Shown here piece after piece: positions 8,560 through 17,895 of a DNA stretch of 64,000 nucleotides (position 1 is its first letter; each line of letters starts with the position of its first letter). This DNA is from Burkholderia sp. S171. GTDB lineage: Bacteria > Pseudomonadota > Gammaproteobacteria > Burkholderiales > Burkholderiaceae. Both the position numbers and the translations under genes were made by a program. The notes under the pieces are model-generated. The model worked only from the letters and a program-made list of their open reading frames with translations. It had not been told where the DNA came from and made no database searches. The stretch lies in the NCBI RefSeq assembly GCF_009766085.1, contig NZ_LMUF01000061.1:87939-151938 (forward strand). Direction: 5' to 3'.

Positions 8560-8883
8560 TCACGGCAAATGTGCCGGTGGCTTGTCGTAATGCGGTCGCG
8601 GGGTATCGGGCGTGGCGGGAAGCTGAGTGTCGCCGCTGGCGGGAAGTAGCGTGGTGCCTTCATCCGGCGGCGCAACGCTGTCCACGTGCTTGCTCACTCC
8701 CGCAGCCGAGGGCGGGATGGGCTTCGCGGCGTGCTCAAGGTTGGCGTGTTCGGCGGCGGATCCGCGTGCGGGCGCAAGAAGTGCTACCAGCAGTCCGGTC
8801 GCCGACAGCAACATGGCGGTGCCGGCAAGGGCCATTCGGCGGGATCGCGTGGATCGGACAGTTCGCGGAATTTGGACGTGCAT
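8560..8883 (-). CDS. Hypothetical membrane-anchored or exported protein
   Basis: About 107 residues: a basic N-terminus (RTVRSTRSRR), one hydrophobic segment (ALAGTAMLLSATGLLVALLA, about residues 18-37), then a Pro/Ala-rich low-complexity tail ending PHYDKPPAHLP. This fits a single-pass periplasmic protein or a poorly matched signal peptide. A start at the internal Met (~17) is also possible. No domain recognised. The ORF is moderately supported and divergent from the MscS gene. Confidence 0.45.
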   Translation of the reverse strand: MHVQIPRTVRSTRSRRMALAGTAMLLSATGLLVALLAPARGSAAEHANLEHAAKPIPPSAAGVSKHVDSVAPPDEGTTLLPASGDTQLPATPDTPRPHYDKPPAHLP

Positions 8884-9047
8884 GCCCGAATCCGGTAGTT
8901 ATGATCAGACGTTTGATGCACGAACCATTCCAGTTCGTCTAGTTTGTCCAGTTTGCACCGCTTGAGAGTGATCACCGCAGGTTCAATCGCGCTGCATGCC
9001 GGGCGCATCCGTGGCGGTTTTCCTAACCGAGTTCCTCATCCTCGCCC

Positions 9048-11651
9048 ATGCGCAAAATTGTTCTCGTTGTCTTTCTTTTTGTCCTGAGCGTGCTGAGCGG
9101 CACGCTTGCATCTGCCGCGAACGCCGCCAGCGCCGCCAAGCCAGCCACAGCTGCCGCAGGTGCATCAACCGTCACACTGACCCCCGAACAGGCGCGCGCC
9201 GCACTGGCGGTCCTCAACGACCCCGCACGCCGCAGCCAGATCGAGGACACCCTACGCGCCGTCGCGGCTGCCGGAGCACTCTCTACGCCCGTCCAGGCAG
9301 CCTCAGGCAGCGCTGCGCCGGCGATCGCCTCGGCTGCAAGCGGAGCATCGGGCGCGGCGGGCGTTCTGGCGAAGTCACTCACGAGCAACGGGCTGGCATC
9401 GCAGATTTCGCATGAGGCGGGTTCCTGGCTCGGCGAACTCAGCGGCGGCTTGCGCCGTTCGGTCACCGCGTTGCTCGACTATGGCTCGGTGATGCAGTGG
9501 TGGCACCAGCGCACTGCCACTGCCAGCGGGCGCGATCTGGTGGGCCAGGTGATCGGATCAATCTCGATCTCGTTATTGCCCGCCCTGGTGCTGGAATACC
9601 TGAGTTCGCGATGGCTGCGCCGGTGGCGCGCACGGATCGCGGCCCGCGGGGTCGTGGATGTCGATGCAACCCAGCCGGAATTGGCGAAGGACGAGCGGGC
9701 GGCGGTGCACGCCGAAGCCGTGGCCGAGCGCTCAGGCAACGAGGCGGCTATCGAGGTCGCTGAACGCAAGACCGATACCGCCCGCGGCGTGCGCCACGCA
9801 GCGCGGCACTGGACGCTGTTGCAGCGGCTGCCAAGCGCCATTCTTCACAGCTTGCTCGCGTTGCTGCCGCTGATCGTGTTCACGATTGCGACTGCGGTAC
9901 TGATGTCTATTTTCATCGACGACAGCACGCCGCAGGGACGTTCCGTCGGCGCGTTGATCGACGTGTACCTGGTGTGCCGCGGCCTGGTGATCGCGAGCGG
10001 TTTCTTCATCGCGCCGCGCGCGCCGGGCCTGCGCCTGATCCAGATCAGCGACGATGCCGCACGCTTCTCGCACGACTGGCTCGTGCGCATCGTGTGGGTG
10101 GCGGGCGCGGGCTCGGCGCTCGCTGAGGCTGCGGAACCGCTAGGCATGACCGACACGGCTCACGACGCGATCCTGAAGGCGGTCGCGCTGGTCGTGCACG
10201 TGCTGATCGCTATCGTGATCCTCAAATGCCGCGTGCCGGTTGCTGCCTGGATTCGCGAAAGCGTCAAGGGACGTCGGTCATTCGTACTGCTCGGTAATTG
10301 GATCGCCGATGTCTGGGCCGGCCTCTCGGTGTTTTTCGTGTTGGCGCTATGGTTCGTCTGGGCGCTCGATGTACGCAACGGGTATCGCACGCTATTTCAT
10401 CTGTTTGGCATCTCGGTGCTCGTGCTGGTGGCGGCGCGCGTGGTCGCCATTGTCGCGTTCGGCGCGCTCGGCCGACTCTTTCATACGGCGGGCGGTGAAG
10501 ACGACTTGTCGAGCAAGTCGATCGCGCATCGGCACGCCTATCGCTATTACCCGCTGCTGCGGCGCACCGTGCAGACGGTGATCATTGTCATTACCTTGCT
10601 GACGCTGCTGCAGGTCTGGGGGCTTCACGTCCTGACGCTGTTCTCGTCGGGCGGCGTGGGTCATCGGCTTGCGTCTGCACTCATTACTATCGGGGTGGCC
10701 GCCGCGTTCGCAGTGATCGTGTGGGAAGGCGCAAATGTGATGGTCGAGCAGCGGCTGGAAACGTGGACCACGAGCGGCGACCGTTTGCGGGCCGCGCGCC
10801 TCACGACCCTGCTGCCGATGATGCGCAGCGCGCTTTTTATTGTGATCGCGATGGTCGTCGTGTTGACGGGGTTGAGCGAGATCGGTGTCAACACCGCGCC
10901 GCTGCTCGCGAGCGCGAGCATCTTCGGCGTGGCGCTGGGTTTCGGTTCGCAAAAGCTCGTGCAGGATTTGATCACTGGCATCTTCCTGTTGATGGAAAAT
11001 GCGATGCAGGTGGGTGACTCGGTCACGCTCGCGGGGGTGTCGGGCACGGTCGAATATTTGTCGATCCGCACGGTGCGTCTGCGGGGCAGCGACGGCTCGC
11101 TGTTCACGGTGCCGTTCAGTTCGGTATCGACGGTGAACAACACGAATCGCGGCATTGGCAACGCCGCGGTACGCGTGAGCATTGCGCTCGGACAAGACGT
11201 GAACCTGGCTGGGGATACGCTCAAGGAAATCGGGGCGTCGCTGCGTGAAGACGACGCGTTCAAGGACGGCATTCTCTCCGACTTCAGCCTGTGGGGCGTG
11301 GACGCGGTGGATGGGTCGAGCGTCACGCTCGCCGGTCAGATCCAGTGCCGCGATAGCGCGCGCTGGGGCGTGCAGCGTGAATTCAACCGGCGCATTGTGG
11401 ACCGCTTCACGGAACGCGGTATCGAGATAGCGAATCCGCAGCGCAATTTCGTGATCGTGAAGGGCGGCGATGCGGGTGAGTCGGCTGCAGCCTTCAAGGG
11501 AGATCAGCGTGACGATCCCTCAACCGATGCGAATGTGAACGTGAATGCGCACGCTAACGCTAATGACAACGCCGATCAACGCGGTGGGCGCACCATCACT
11601 GGCGAGCCTTCGAACTTGCCGCCCGATGGTTCGAAGCCCAGCCTGCCATAA
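9048..11651 (+). CDS. Large mechanosensitive ion channel, MscS family (YbiO/MscM-like)
   Basis: 867 residues. An inner-membrane osmotic safety channel. A signal peptide (residues 1-25) and an Ala-rich periplasmic region precede about ten hydrophobic helices. The MscS pore/beta-domain signature is near residues 615-705: FGVALGFGSQKLVQDLITGI followed by MQVGDSVTLAGVSGTVEYLS. The C-terminus is an unusual low-complexity Asn/Ala/Asp tail (NVNVNAHANANDNAD). The last 76 bases overlap a convergent minus-strand gene. Confidence 0.92.
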   Translation: MRKIVLVVFLFVLSVLSGTLASAANAASAAKPATAAAGASTVTLTPEQARAALAVLNDPARRSQIEDTLRAVAAAGALSTPVQAASGSAAPAIASAASGASGAAGVLAKSLTSNGLASQISHEAGSWLGELSGGLRRSVTALLDYGSVMQWWHQRTATASGRDLVGQVIGSISISLLPALVLEYLSSRWLRRWRARIAARGVVDVDATQPELAKDERAAVHAEAVAERSGNEAAIEVAERKTDTARGVRHAARHWTLLQRLPSAILHSLLALLPLIVFTIATAVLMSIFIDDSTPQGRSVGALIDVYLVCRGLVIASGFFIAPRAPGLRLIQISDDAARFSHDWLVRIVWVAGAGSALAEAAEPLGMTDTAHDAILKAVALVVHVLIAIVILKCRVPVAAWIRESVKGRRSFVLLGNWIADVWAGLSVFFVLALWFVWALDVRNGYRTLFHLFGISVLVLVAARVVAIVAFGALGRLFHTAGGEDDLSSKSIAHRHAYRYYPLLRRTVQTVIIVITLLTLLQVWGLHVLTLFSSGGVGHRLASALITIGVAAAFAVIVWEGANVMVEQRLETWTTSGDRLRAARLTTLLPMMRSALFIVIAMVVVLTGLSEIGVNTAPLLASASIFGVALGFGSQKLVQDLITGIFLLMENAMQVGDSVTLAGVSGTVEYLSIRTVRLRGSDGSLFTVPFSSVSTVNNTNRGIGNAAVRVSIALGQDVNLAGDTLKEIGASLREDDAFKDGILSDFSLWGVDAVDGSSVTLAGQIQCRDSARWGVQREFNRRIVDRFTERGIEIANPQRNFVIVKGGDAGESAAAFKGDQRDDPSTDANVNVNAHANANDNADQRGGRTITGEPSNLPPDGSKPSLP

Positions 11652-11956
11652 AACGCTTCGAGCGCGGCGCTATCGGGTGCGGTGTGATCGACGGAAGGCG
11701 CGGCGGGGCCTTCCCCTTTCTGCGTGAGCGGCCGCGGCACGAGTGAAAGCATGACGCCGTGCTTGTCCGCCAGCGCGACCAGCCGGTCCATGGCCGCGCG
11801 TGCATGTCCCCGATGATGTTCCCCCTCGGACCACAAGGCCTCGAGCGCGACGGCGCAGTCGCCGGTAACTTCGAGCCACATCTCGACGTGCTGGCGGTCC
11901 TCGACATGACTGGCGTGAAATGCATCGATCATTCGTGAAGCGGCGGTGTCGGACAT
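11576..11956 (-). CDS. Hypothetical protein with a GNAT-like C-terminal motif
   Basis: About 126 residues from the ATG at 11956 (MSDTAASRM). The final third reads ALEAFYGRLGFEPSG, which resembles the terminal strand-helix of GNAT acetyltransferases, but no acetyl-CoA binding motif precedes it, so activity cannot be claimed. It overlaps the 3' end of the MscS gene by 76 bases in convergent orientation. Confidence 0.6.
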   Translation of the reverse strand: MSDTAASRMIDAFHASHVEDRQHVEMWLEVTGDCAVALEALWSEGEHHRGHARAAMDRLVALADKHGVMLSLVPRPLTQKGEGPAAPSVDHTAPDSAALEAFYGRLGFEPSGGKFEGSPVMVRPPR

Positions 11957-12217
11957 GGGCGCCTTGCAGGGGAGTGGACTGAACAGCGAACGTGCAAACA
12001 AGCAAGTAAGTGAAACAGCAAGACTAGTGCTTGATGGCCGTTACCGGAACATTTTATGTTCCTTACAACGGTGTTCGTAGTCCTTTTATAATGCGCCCGA
12101 TGCATGAACACCCGGCGAGTGGTACTGACGGTATCGACGAGACGGGCGTATGGTTCAGTCGTGCATCTTGCCGTGCGTTTCACCTCGCGTTCTCCTTCCA
12201 CTTACGGTGCCGCCCAG

Positions 12218-13375
12218 ATGAAATCGATTGTCCGTTCCTCGCTCGACCTGCTCCTTCATATTCCTCGCAGCCGCGCGCGCATCGTCAGTCAGCCCACGCC
12301 CATCCCCGCACGACTCGCGACATTAAGCCTGACGGTCGCGACGGCTTCGCTCTTGTTCAGCGCGTGTGAGCCAACGTTTGCGCGGGAGCCGTTTAGCGTT
12401 CATAGCGGTAATAGCACCGGCCACGGTCAGCTCGTCAAGGTCATGATCATTTCCATGTTCGGCCCCGAGGCCCAAGTCTGGCGCGACAAGCTCGGCCCTT
12501 GGAAGGCCATTCACGTGGCTGGACTCTCTCCGGATTATCCCGTTGTGAACTGCAACCGGCAGGAGGTCTGCGTGATGACCACCGGCATGGGGCACGCGAA
12601 TGCGGCCGCTTCGCTGATGGCGCTCACTTTCTCCGATAAATTCGATCTGCGCCGGACCTATTTCATGATCGCGGGGATCGCCGGTATCGACCCGATGCAA
12701 GGCACGATCGGGTCTGCCGCATGGGCGAAATACCTCGTCGACTTCGGTATTCAATGGGAACTCGATGCGCGCGAAAAGCCGGATAGCTGGCCAAGCGGTT
12801 ATCTCGGCATCAATACGAAGAGCCCGACCGATAAACCACCGCTCGATTACAAGACCGAAGTGTTCAAGCTGAATCCGGATCTGGCCGATGCCGCTTATGC
12901 GTTGTCGAAGAACGTGATGCTTGCAGACAGTCCCGAAGCGCAGGCCGCGCGCGCCAGGTTCAACTACGCGCCGGCGAACCAGCCGCCCAAGGTGATCCAG
13001 TGCGACACGCTGGCGAGCGATACGTGGTGGTCGGGGAAATACATCGGCGAGCGGGCGCGCGACTGGACGAAGCGCGTGACTGACGGCAAGGGGGTGTATT
13101 GCACGACGCAGCAAGAGGACAACGCGACTTACGAGGCGTTGTCGCGGGCGGCGAGTGTGCATCGCGTGGATTTGAACCGGGTGGCGGCCGTGCGTTCGGG
13201 TTCGGATTTTGATCGGCCATATGACGGGCAATCAGCCTCCGATAACCTCCTCAATTATGCGGCGCAAGGCGGTTTCGCGCCGGCTATCGACAACTTGTAT
13301 AGGGCGGGTAATCCGCTGGTGCAAGAGATTGCAACTCACTGGACTGAATGGCGCGATGGCGTGCCGCAACACTAG
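12218..13375 (+). CDS. Purine nucleoside permease (NUP family)
   Basis: About 385 residues from ATG 12218. Hydrophobic signal region (about residues 24-50), then the NUP-type domain (PF06516): KVMIISMFGPEAQVW, VCVMTTGMGHANAAASLMAL, FMIAGIAGIDP and late GSDFDRPYDG. The fold is related to nucleoside phosphorylases, and family members act in nucleoside uptake or cleavage at the envelope. Upstream in-frame Met codons reach 12104 but add Arg-rich sequence without homology. Confidence 0.88.
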   Translation: MKSIVRSSLDLLLHIPRSRARIVSQPTPIPARLATLSLTVATASLLFSACEPTFAREPFSVHSGNSTGHGQLVKVMIISMFGPEAQVWRDKLGPWKAIHVAGLSPDYPVVNCNRQEVCVMTTGMGHANAAASLMALTFSDKFDLRRTYFMIAGIAGIDPMQGTIGSAAWAKYLVDFGIQWELDAREKPDSWPSGYLGINTKSPTDKPPLDYKTEVFKLNPDLADAAYALSKNVMLADSPEAQAARARFNYAPANQPPKVIQCDTLASDTWWSGKYIGERARDWTKRVTDGKGVYCTTQQEDNATYEALSRAASVHRVDLNRVAAVRSGSDFDRPYDGQSASDNLLNYAAQGGFAPAIDNLYRAGNPLVQEIATHWTEWRDGVPQH

Positions 13376-14031
13376 CGGTTGCAGAGCGTTCGATGGCGTC
13401 TGCGCAGCGACGCAAGGCGCTTGGGAGGACCCATCTCTATCGGTTTTCTAGTTTTCATAGTCTCTGCGGACGCTGTTACAACTAAGTGCAACATGTGCCG
13501 TCCGACTGTCAGTCGGACATTTTGTTAGCCGAATTTCCGCATTAAAAATGAAAGGGAATCGACAGCATTTATCCGAGGGTTTTCCTTCTCTGCAATTCTG
13601 AAAGTCCAATGACTGGCTGTTACAACTTCGCCATTCATCGCAATCCGATTAATTCAGCGGGCATGTCAACCGACTTTCCGCCCCATCCGTTTTTTCCCTA
13701 ACAAATCAACCGCCAAGCAAATCCCCTGTCAATTGAGGCAGTGCATTTCGCTTCAAAAGTGCCGCCAAAAATCGGTCACCCTTTCCTGTTACATCTTTAG
13801 GAAAAAATTACCGTTTCTCTTTGTTGTTTTATGGAAATTTATTATTGAGATGTTCTTGATTTCCCGCTGCGTGGTACTTACAATCCGTTTCACAGTGTTG
13901 TTACAAGATGTAACTCACTGAAACAAAGTTTAAACGTAGCCGAACAGAACAAACGTTTGGCTAGGCAAAAAAGATAGCTGGCAAAAAATGCCGGCAGGGT
14001 ACTCGGGGTTTATATAGAACGCGGGAAAATC
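13376..14031. promoter_or_regulatory. AT-rich leader and promoter region upstream of flhDC
   Basis: About 650 bases, noticeably AT-richer than its surroundings, with no credible gene. It contains four same-strand copies of TGTTACA at 13474, 13618, 13787 and 13899. The last is half of a perfect GTTACA-N3-TGTAAC palindrome (13900-13914). A stem-loop lies at 13500-13518. This long regulatory region fits a flagellar master operon controlled by several regulators. Confidence 0.6.
13500..13526 (+). terminator. Stem-loop with T-rich tail
   Basis: GTCCGACT-GTC-AGTCGGAC followed by ATTTTGTT. Best read as the terminator of the purine nucleoside permease gene, about 125 bases past its stop. A role in the flhDC leader is the alternative. 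Confidence 0.55.
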
Positions 14032-14349
14032 ATGAACGGTCGCGAAACGCTGGACTCGATTCGAGAAATCAACTTGTCGTACATCATGCTCGCCCAGCGC
14101 ATGCTGCGAGAGGACCGTGCCATCGGGATGTTTCGACTGGGTTTGTCCAAGGAACTCGCCGACCTTCTGTCCGGGCTGACGCTCGCGCAGGTTGTCAAAC
14201 TGGCGGCTTCGGACCAGTTGCTGTGTTTTTTCCGTTTCAACGATCACACCATGCTGGCTGCACTCACGTCGCCCGCGAAGCATGCGGATATTGCCCCGAC
14301 GCACGCAGCCATCTTGCTGGCCGGTCAGCCAGCAGAACAGTTCCTCTAA
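14032..14349 (+). CDS. flhD: Flagellar transcriptional activator subunit FlhD
   Basis: 105 residues, the normal FlhD length. Forms the FlhD4C2 complex that activates class II flagellar promoters. The typical N-terminal region (DSIREINLSYIMLAQRMLRED) and the helix ending ALAQ/LAASDQLLCFFRFND are present. The ATG has GGGA upstream. The gene is followed after 15 bases by flhC. Confidence 0.95.
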   Translation: MNGRETLDSIREINLSYIMLAQRMLREDRAIGMFRLGLSKELADLLSGLTLAQVVKLAASDQLLCFFRFNDHTMLAALTSPAKHADIAPTHAAILLAGQPAEQFL

Positions 14350-14364
14350 GCACGAGGCCTCGCC

Positions 14365-15024
14365 ATGCTTAAGAAGAGCCTCACCGAAGATGCACAGGAA
14401 GTTTTCCGCGCGATCGCATTGATCGAACTCGGGGCGCGGATGCAAGTGCTCGAAAGTGAACTGACACTGTCGCGCGACCGGATGATCCGGTTGTACCGCG
14501 AGGTGAAGGGTGTATCGCCGCCCAAGGGCATGCTGCCTTTCTCGGCTGACTGGTATATGACGTGGCTCGCGAATATTCACGCTTCGCTCTTCTACAACAC
14601 GTACATGTTCCTGAAGAAAGAAGCGGGTTGCTCGCACCTCGATGCCCTGACGAAGGGGTATCGGCTGTATCTCGAACACTGCAGAAATAGCGATGTCGAG
14701 GCGGTACTTGATCTAACGCGGGCCTGGACCCTTGTGCGCTTTTTCGATGCGGGCATGCTGCAGCTTACGAAATGCTGCCGCTGCACTGGAAAGTTCATCG
14801 CGCACAAACATGATTTGCAAGAAAACGTGGTGTGCGGGGCTTGTCAGCCGCCGTCACGCGCGGGGAAGACCAAGAAAGCGGCAGCCGCCCGTCAGGCGAG
14901 CCTTGAGACCGCGCTGTTGGAGTTGAGTCTGGTATCGAACAAAGAAGTGCCGGAATCGACGGTGCTCGAACACGCGGCGATGTTACAGCCGCGCACAGAA
15001 AGCCTGATTGCACAGGCTGCTTGA
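14365..15024 (+). CDS. flhC: Flagellar transcriptional activator subunit FlhC
   Basis: 219 residues. DNA-binding partner of FlhD. The zinc-binding cysteines are at 137, 140, 157 and 160 (KCCRC and CGAC), the same numbering as E. coli FlhC; Cys138 is an extra Cys. The C-terminus is longer than in enterics and Ala/Lys-rich. No motA/motB/che genes follow: a terminator and an unrelated minus-strand gene come next, so this may be one of several flhDC copies or a relocated operon. Confidence 0.95.
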   Translation: MLKKSLTEDAQEVFRAIALIELGARMQVLESELTLSRDRMIRLYREVKGVSPPKGMLPFSADWYMTWLANIHASLFYNTYMFLKKEAGCSHLDALTKGYRLYLEHCRNSDVEAVLDLTRAWTLVRFFDAGMLQLTKCCRCTGKFIAHKHDLQENVVCGACQPPSRAGKTKKAAAARQASLETALLELSLVSNKEVPESTVLEHAAMLQPRTESLIAQAA

Positions 15025-15124
15025 GCGGTAAGCGGACCGGCGGCCCCGAGGACCATCGTTTGATGGGGTGGCCGCAGGACCCGTTGCTGTTATTTTAAGT
15101 TTTTAAGGGGTGTTGGAATTTTTG

Positions 15125-15150
15125 GGGCTACCGAGGTTGGTAGCCCTTTT
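15125..15150 (+). terminator. Rho-independent terminator after flhC
   Basis: Stem GGGCTACC/GGTAGCCC with a 6-base loop, followed by TTTTGCTTTTT. It ends the flhDC transcript and is located about 100 bases past the flhC stop. Confidence 0.9.
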
Positions 15151-15181
15151 GCTTTTTCAGAGCCGCAGAGCTCTCCCACTT

Positions 15182-16297
15182 CTACGCCGACAGCAACGAC
15201 CCTGTCCTATAAGCAGTAGCACTGGCGACTCGGGCCACTTCCATTCCCGCGGTAGCAAACCGTGCAATCTGCCGTGCATACAGCACACCGGTGGTCACGC
15301 AATTCAAGGGCGTAACGGTGTCCGTCAGCGGATCGACCACATCGGCAATGGCATCGCCGGCTTTGACCAGCGCTCCGACCTTCGCGCGAAACACCAGCAC
15401 GCCGCTCACAGGAGCAACAATAGGCTCGGCGCCGGCAAGCGGCGTCGCCGGATACGAAAGCGCCGGCATGGCGGGCGCAGTCGCATCGATCACGCCGCGA
15501 TGCATCAGGTAATTGATGATGCCCTGGGCGTCGGCATCGGCGAATTCATACGATACGTCGTGCTGGCTGCGCAGTTCCACCGTCACCGAAATGCCGGCAT
15601 TAGGCACCGGAAAGCGATCGCCAAACTTGGCTCGCAGGTCCGACCAGCAGAAACTGTGAATCTCGTCGAACGGGTTACCCACTGAATTCAACGCCAGCAG
15701 CGATGCCTTCGAATCCAGATATCGCGCCAGCGGCTCGACTTCGTCCCAGATATCCGGATTGGTGTAGATGTGCAGCGCTGCGTCGAGGTCACAATGCAGG
15801 TCGAGCACGACATCGGCATCGTAGGAGAGCTTCTGCAATGCAAGGCGTTGCGACTCAAGCTCGGTCTGCGGTTTTTGCTCGTCCAGTACCTCACGCATCG
15901 CACGGCGCACGGCAAGCTTGTTGGCATTGCTGTCGCCGGACAGCCGGCCTTCAATACGCGGCGCGATCAACGCGGCCAGATCGTGGAAATTGCGGTTGAA
16001 GTTGTGGCCGCTGTTCAGCTCAAAACGCCCGAGCAGGGTGCCGTGCATGTTCTGGTTCAAGCCGATCGGGTTCGACACCGGCACGATCACCACTTCGCCG
16101 TGCAGCTTGCCCGCCGCTTCGAACTCGGCCAGTTGGCGCCGCAGACGCCAGGCGACCAGCATGCCGGGAAGTTCATCGGCATGCAGCGAGGACTGGATAT
16201 AGATCTTTTCGCCGCCGCCCGGGCCGTAGTGAAAACTCAGGATATTGCGGGTGGTGCCGATCGACGGCGAAATCAGGGTGTGCGTTTTGGTTTGCAT
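15182..16297 (-). CDS. Succinylglutamate desuccinylase/aspartoacylase family protein
   Basis: About 371 residues from ATG 16297 (MQTKTHTL). Zinc carboxypeptidase-like amidohydrolase. The first zinc motif is HADELPG, and a later DLHCD motif supplies another ligand. The C-terminal region (about 300-371) reads as a biotinyl/lipoyl-like domain (EPIVAPVSGVLVFRAKVGALV), seen in the AstE-like group. It may remove an acyl group from an amino acid. It follows the amino-acid binding-protein gene on the same strand but is separated from it by a strong terminator, so it likely has its own promoter. Confidence 0.85.
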   Translation of the reverse strand: MQTKTHTLISPSIGTTRNILSFHYGPGGGEKIYIQSSLHADELPGMLVAWRLRRQLAEFEAAGKLHGEVVIVPVSNPIGLNQNMHGTLLGRFELNSGHNFNRNFHDLAALIAPRIEGRLSGDSNANKLAVRRAMREVLDEQKPQTELESQRLALQKLSYDADVVLDLHCDLDAALHIYTNPDIWDEVEPLARYLDSKASLLALNSVGNPFDEIHSFCWSDLRAKFGDRFPVPNAGISVTVELRSQHDVSYEFADADAQGIINYLMHRGVIDATAPAMPALSYPATPLAGAEPIVAPVSGVLVFRAKVGALVKAGDAIADVVDPLTDTVTPLNCVTTGVLYARQIARFATAGMEVARVASATAYRTGSLLSA

Positions 16298-16539
16298 GAT
16301 TGTCGGTGCATGGCGCGCTGGATACGCGTCGCGCTTGGGAAAAGTGTCGGCGTGTTCAGGAGAGCGGGGCGGAACGTTCGCGACGGCCACCGGGTTTGCC
16401 GATGCCGGTGGCGCTGGCTATTGCCTGCGGATACCTGCCAATGCCTGCAGCGGCGCCTGCCCCAGACGTTCGATCTTAGCTGAAAACGAGGGTTTTGCCG
16501 CGCCGGGCGAAAAAGACGGCCAGGACGCCGAAAACAAAA

Positions 16540-16572
16540 CGGGCTCCGCGTTTGCCGCGGAGCCCGTTTTTT
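16540..16572. terminator. Strong stem-loop terminator
   Basis: An 11-bp perfect stem CGGGCTCCGCG/CGCGGAGCCCG with a 5-base loop, T-rich on both strands. It ends the minus-strand amino-acid binding-protein gene (stop at 16626). Confidence 0.92.
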
Positions 16573-16625
16573 CAAGCGCTCAAGCTGTGCCCGGAACGCG
16601 TTCCGGAGTCAGGCTTGGGGACTGC

Positions 16626-17417
16626 TTAGCTGCCGTACACGTCGAAGTCGAAGTACTTCTTTTCAAGCTTCTTGTACGTGCCGTCCTTGATGATCGAGGC
16701 AATTGCCTTGTCGATCTGTGCCTTCAGGTCGGTGTCTTCCTTGCGCAGGCCAATACCAGCGCCATTGCCGAGGATCGTCGGATCGACCAGATCCTTGCCC
16801 ACGAACTCGTAACCCGTACCGCGCGGTGTCTTCAGGAAGCCCACCTCAGCTTGCACGGCATCTTGGAGCGCTGCATCCAGGCGTCCAGCTTGCAAGTCGG
16901 CGTAGACGCCGTCCTGGTTCTGGTACGGCGTAACCGTCACACCCTTCGGCGCCCAATAGGTCTTGGCGTAGGTTTCCTGGATCGTGCCTTGTTCCACACC
17001 CACCGTCTTGCCCTTCAGGCCATCCGGTGTCGGCAAGATGCCGCTGCCCTTCTTGGCGATCAGGCGGGTCGGCGTGTTGAACAGCTTGCTCGAGAACGCA
17101 ATTTGTTCGGCGCGTTGCGGCGTCATGGACATCGACGACAGCACACCGTCGAACTTCTTCGCCTTCAAGGCCGGGATCATGCCGTCGAAATCGTTTTCCA
17201 CCCATACGCACTTCGCATGCAGGCGTGCGCAGATTTCATTGCCGAGGTCGATATCGAAGCCGACCAGCTTGCCATCCGGACCTTTCGATTCGAACGGGGC
17301 ATAGGAGGCGTCGACGCCGAAACGGATGGTCGAGTAATCCTTCGCATTGGCGGTGACGGAGGTGATCGATGTGACGGCGAGCAAGGAAATCGTCAAAGCC
17401 GCGAGCAGTTTTTTCAC
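16626..17417 (-). CDS. ABC transporter substrate-binding protein, basic amino acids (HisJ/ArgT-like)
   Basis: 263 residues, beginning at a GTG (17417) with GGAG eight bases upstream. Signal peptide KKLLAALTISLLAVTSIT, then the SBP_bac_3 fold: IRFGVDASYAPFESKGPDGK, GFDIDLGNEICARL, FDGMIPALKAKKFDGV, and SMSMTPQRAEQIAFS. This pattern is typical of lysine/arginine/ornithine/histidine binders. The permease and ATPase genes are not adjacent. Confidence 0.92.
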   Translation of the reverse strand: MKKLLAALTISLLAVTSITSVTANAKDYSTIRFGVDASYAPFESKGPDGKLVGFDIDLGNEICARLHAKCVWVENDFDGMIPALKAKKFDGVLSSMSMTPQRAEQIAFSSKLFNTPTRLIAKKGSGILPTPDGLKGKTVGVEQGTIQETYAKTYWAPKGVTVTPYQNQDGVYADLQAGRLDAALQDAVQAEVGFLKTPRGTGYEFVGKDLVDPTILGNGAGIGLRKEDTDLKAQIDKAIASIIKDGTYKKLEKKYFDFDVYGS

Positions 17418-17895
17418 TGTTTTTACTCCAAAGGTGGTCAGTACATCCCGGATAGGTCGATAGGTGAGCATCCGGGTTCGTCCGGCGTGAGGCCCCTCGG
17501 CGCCGGACAGCTTACATTCAGCGGATTGTGTCCGCCATAGAACCGCAGCAGGTTACCAAGCCAAAAAAATAAGGGAGTTGGTGAAAATCCCGATAGCTAA
17601 TCTTGCAACCCTTATGCGAATGGGCATCTCGGCCTGTGCAGATAGTTGAATTAATTTTCTGCAACACGATTGTAAGTCCGATTGGTCGGTCCGACGATGC
17701 GTCTTGTTATGAGCGGCGGCCTATCGCGCGCGGCGGGGACGTTCCGGCCGTCGATCGGAGCCGATGGAATAAACCCGGCGTTGCGGCCGTTCAGGTCGAA
17801 TGGTGTTTTATCGCGTGCTTCGCCGCGTTTTCGGCCGCCTTCTGCGTCAGCGAACACGTGGACGTTTGCGTGAGTCGAAAAGTCCAGTAGGCATC
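17418..17895. other. Intergenic region, no gene seen
   Basis: 478 bases between the amino-acid binding-protein gene and the LysR gene. The right part must carry the end of LysR transcription, the left part the promoter of the binding protein. Short frames on both strands here have no signal peptide, ribosome site or recognisable domain. Confidence 0.5.

Noticed and set aside
12323..13231. 302-residue minus-strand frame
   Set aside because: Antisense of the purine nucleoside permease; composition typical of a GC-rich shadow frame.
17603..17890. 95-residue plus-strand ORF between the binding-protein and LysR genes
   Set aside because: No ribosome site, no domain, mixed composition; treated as intergenic.
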